DNA from: Marinifilaceae bacterium
Lineage (GTDB): Bacteria; Bacteroidota; Bacteroidia; Bacteroidales; Marinifilaceae
Direction: 5' to 3'
DNA: 64,000 bases
Assembly: GCA_016936255.1 (NCBI GenBank)
Contig: JAFGYE010000002.1
Span: forward strand, 62,001-126,000
The translations under genes and the position numbers were made by a program. The notes beneath the pieces are model-generated. The model saw only the letters and a list, made by a program, of their open reading frames with translations, was not told the DNA's origin and did no database searches. Every line of letters begins with the position of its first letter. Positions within the stretch are counted from its first letter, which is position 1. Below, piece by piece: positions 61,778 to 64,000 of the stretch.

Positions 61778-63814
61778 ATGACTGTAGATACAAATCCATT
61801 ACTAAACAAATTTACAACACCATATGAGTCGGTTCCATTCGAAATAATTGAATTGGATCACTTTCTCCCTGCTTTTACTGAAAGCATTAAGATTGCGAGA
61901 AAGGAAATAGATCAGATTGTTGACAATACCGAGGAGCCAAATTTTGTAAATACGATTGAGGCTTTAGAGTATTCCGGACATCAGTTGGATCGGGTAGCTT
62001 CCATTTTTTTCAATTTAAATCATGCCAATACAAATGATGAAATGCAGGCATTGGCAAGAGAAGTATCGCCGATGCTAACGGAGTTTTCAAATGACATCAT
62101 CATGAATGAGAAACTGTTCGCCCGTGTGAAGGATGTTTATCATCAAAAAAGCGAATTGAAACTTACGATTGAGCAGGAGAAATTGCTGACTGACCGATAC
62201 AAATCATTTGTAAGATCCGGAGCAAATCTGGAAAAAGAAAAAAAGGATCAGATTCGGGAAATATCTAAAGAACTTTCCAAATTGACATTGCAGTTTGGCG
62301 AAAATGTTTTAGCTGCTACCAATAATTTTGAGCTTCATATCACTGATAAAAAAGATTTATCAGGTCTTCCTGATGGAATTATTGAGGCTGCAGGCATTGT
62401 TGCAAAGGAGAAAGATAAAGAAGGATGGGTATTTACCCTGCAATTTCCAAGTTATGTTCCTTTCATTCAATATTCGGATATTCGCGAATTACGCGAGAAA
62501 ATGTTTAAGGTATATTCTTCACGTTGTTTTAACGATAAATTCGATAACCAAAAAATATTAAAGCGTATCGTAGAACTGCGATTAAAGAAAGTTCAGCTGT
62601 TCGGATACACTTCTTATGCCGATTTTGTTTTAGAAGAGAGAATGGCAAAGAAATCAAGTAAGGTTACAGATTTTCTAACCGAATTATTGGATGCTTCAAT
62701 GCCTAAGGCGAAAGAGGAATTTAAGGAATTGCAGGCGTATGCAAAAAGTTTAGGCGCTGATTTTAAATTAGAACGGTGGGATTGGGCTTATTACGCTGAA
62801 AAATTAAAAACAGAAAAATTTGATGTTAATGATGAAATTACCCGACCATACTTCGAATTGGAACGGGTTAAAAAAGGCATCTTCTCTTTGGCTACACGCC
62901 TTTACGGGATAAAATTTAATATTAATCCTAATCTTCCGAAATATCATAAGGACGTTGATGTGTATGAGGTGACTGATGATAAAGGAGAATTTTTATCCTT
63001 ATTATATACTGATTTTCACCCTCGCAGTTCAAAACAAGGAGGAGCTTGGATGACGTCTTTCGTCGATCAATACCGTAAAAAAGGTACGGATCATCGTCCG
63101 CATATTTCCATTGTTTGTAACTTCACAAAACCAAGTGAAACAAAACCATCATTACTTACTTTTAATGAGGTAACTACCTTTTTGCATGAGTTTGGTCACG
63201 CTTTGCACGGAATGTTGTCAAAATGCACATACAGCAGCCTTTCCGGCACAAATGTGTATCGTGATTTTGTTGAGTTACCCTCACAATTCATGGAAAATTT
63301 TGCTACACAAAAAGAATGGTTGGATGATGTGGCAGAGCATTATAAAACAGGAGAAAAGATTCCTGCAGAAATAGTGCAAAAGATTATTGATAGCGAAAAT
63401 TTCCTAAGTGGTTATTCCTTTGTTCGTCAAATTAGCTTTGGCTTAAATGATATGGCTTGGCATAGTGTAACAGAGCCTGTGTCCGATGAAGTTTCAGTTT
63501 TTGAAGACAAAGCAATGTCTTCAACAGAATTGTTCGATCGGATTGAAACGAGCTGTATGAGCACATCATTTTCACATATTTTCGCAGGTGGTTATGGTGC
63601 CGGCTATTACGGATATAAATGGGCTGAGGTTTTAGATGCAGATGCTTTTGATGCTTTTAAAAGTGCAGGTATATTTAATAAAGAAGTTGCAAGGTCGTTT
63701 AGAGAAAATATTCTTGAAAAGGGAGGAAGTGATCATCCTATGAATCTTTATCTGAAATTTAGAGGTAAAGAACCTTCAATAGAACCTCTTTTAAAGAGAA
63801 GTGGTCTGAAATAG
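61778..63814 (+). CDS. M3-family metallopeptidase (oligopeptidase A/dipeptidyl carboxypeptidase type)
   Basis: Zinc peptidase of 678 residues that degrades oligopeptides. The metal motif is TTFLHEFGHALHGML (HExxH) with the third ligand Glu downstream in VELPSQFMENF. Other M3 signatures are FYSLLYTDFHPRSSKQGGAW in its local form FLSLLYTDFHPRSSKQGGAW, and HIFAGGYGAGYYGYKWAEVL near the C-terminus, which supplies the substrate-binding Tyr residues. There is no signal peptide, so it is probably cytoplasmic. It could be Dcp or PrlC-like; the two are not separated by eye. It has its own promoter and terminator. Confidence 0.92.
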   Translation: MTVDTNPLLNKFTTPYESVPFEIIELDHFLPAFTESIKIARKEIDQIVDNTEEPNFVNTIEALEYSGHQLDRVASIFFNLNHANTNDEMQALAREVSPMLTEFSNDIIMNEKLFARVKDVYHQKSELKLTIEQEKLLTDRYKSFVRSGANLEKEKKDQIREISKELSKLTLQFGENVLAATNNFELHITDKKDLSGLPDGIIEAAGIVAKEKDKEGWVFTLQFPSYVPFIQYSDIRELREKMFKVYSSRCFNDKFDNQKILKRIVELRLKKVQLFGYTSYADFVLEERMAKKSSKVTDFLTELLDASMPKAKEEFKELQAYAKSLGADFKLERWDWAYYAEKLKTEKFDVNDEITRPYFELERVKKGIFSLATRLYGIKFNINPNLPKYHKDVDVYEVTDDKGEFLSLLYTDFHPRSSKQGGAWMTSFVDQYRKKGTDHRPHISIVCNFTKPSETKPSLLTFNEVTTFLHEFGHALHGMLSKCTYSSLSGTNVYRDFVELPSQFMENFATQKEWLDDVAEHYKTGEKIPAEIVQKIIDSENFLSGYSFVRQISFGLNDMAWHSVTEPVSDEVSVFEDKAMSSTELFDRIETSCMSTSFSHIFAGGYGAGYYGYKWAEVLDADAFDAFKSAGIFNKEVARSFRENILEKGGSDHPMNLYLKFRGKEPSIEPLLKRSGLK

Positions 63815-63836
63815 ATTAATCTTGCAAAAAAGTATG

Positions 63837-63870
63837 AGCTGTTCTTTATTTAGGACAGCTTTTTTTTTTT
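63837..63870 (+). terminator. Terminator after the M3 peptidase gene
   Basis: AGCTGTTC pairs with GGACAGCT (one G-U) around a 7-base loop, followed by T10. The remaining 130 bp to the window end show no gene. Confidence 0.85.
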
Positions 63871-64000
63871 GATCAAAAAGTATAAATGAACATAAGTCGT
63901 AGTGTTGCTCGAGATAATTATACGATTTACTATCATATTAATCAGCCGAAATGATAACATGAAAATTTTCATAAGTGGAAAATTGACGTCTTTTTTCTTC

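Noticed and set aside
63870-64000. Possible minus-strand gene start at the right edge
   Set aside because: The open frame from the ATG near 63973 ends in the terminator region after about 40 codons and has no homology.

Overview
The window is AT-rich chromosomal DNA from a member of the Bacteroidota. The evidence is the set of -7 boxes matching TAnnTTTG, the scarcity of Shine-Dalgarno sequences, a 1098-residue SecA with the Bacteroidota-type insertion, a glycan-depolymerising gene cluster rich in lipoproteins, and TPR-type and hybrid sensor kinases. Gene content (monomeric isocitrate dehydrogenase, double-cubane reductase with its activase, seven-gene pectinase operon plus a polygalacturonase-like gene) fits a facultatively anaerobic, probably marine Marinilabiliales/Marinifilaceae-like organism. 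That placement is an inference. No rRNA, tRNA, CRISPR array, phage or intact insertion sequence was seen.

Layout. 1-10.7 kb (mostly minus strand): a truncated DUF418 membrane protein, two small outer-membrane beta-barrels, a TPR sensor kinase, a metallophosphoesterase, a 2-Cys peroxiredoxin flanked by perfect 80-bp direct repeats, RsgA and a soluble hybrid kinase. Three related non-coding repeat elements lie between these genes. 10.7-20.4 kb: an eight-gene minus-strand operon for pectin (two CE12 acetylesterases, GH140-like, CE8, GH43, sialidase-like, PL10, GH28-like with a C-terminal PepSY-like extension), without SusC/SusD. It is divergent from a membrane-anchored winged-helix regulator at 20.5 kb. 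Between them lie three 8-bp direct repeats at exact 10-bp period that resemble a PhoB-type box. 21.9-28.4 kb: a GbsR/MarR regulator followed by a tripartite RND efflux operon, with a palindromic operator over the promoter.

28.6-43.6 kb: a PHP phosphatase fused to two ACT domains, small unknown genes, then haem synthesis. hemA, hemC, hemB and hemE lie on the plus strand; hemL and hemD lie 5-6 kb further on the minus strand. Together they cover glutamyl-tRNA to coproporphyrinogen III. Between the two blocks sit a double-cubane-cluster reductase with its ATP-driven activase, a TerB-like protein, a HEAT-like protein and a serine racemase/threonine dehydratase-like enzyme. 43.9-64 kb (housekeeping): an RSH (p)ppGpp synthetase with a degenerate hydrolase domain, dnaX with an A10 slippage site followed by stops in both other frames, monomeric icd, ferritin, a small lipoprotein with a possibly leaderless mRNA, secA, lgt, an eight-unit 41-43-bp tandem repeat, a membrane-anchored MutS-like ATPase, proB-proA and an M3 peptidase.

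Most likely to repay attention: the wHTH-TM-periplasmic regulator with its PhoB-like box in front of a transporter-less pectinase operon, the GH28-PepSY fusion, the dnaX slippage site, the double-cubane reductase pair, and the repeat families around the peroxiredoxin gene and after lgt.
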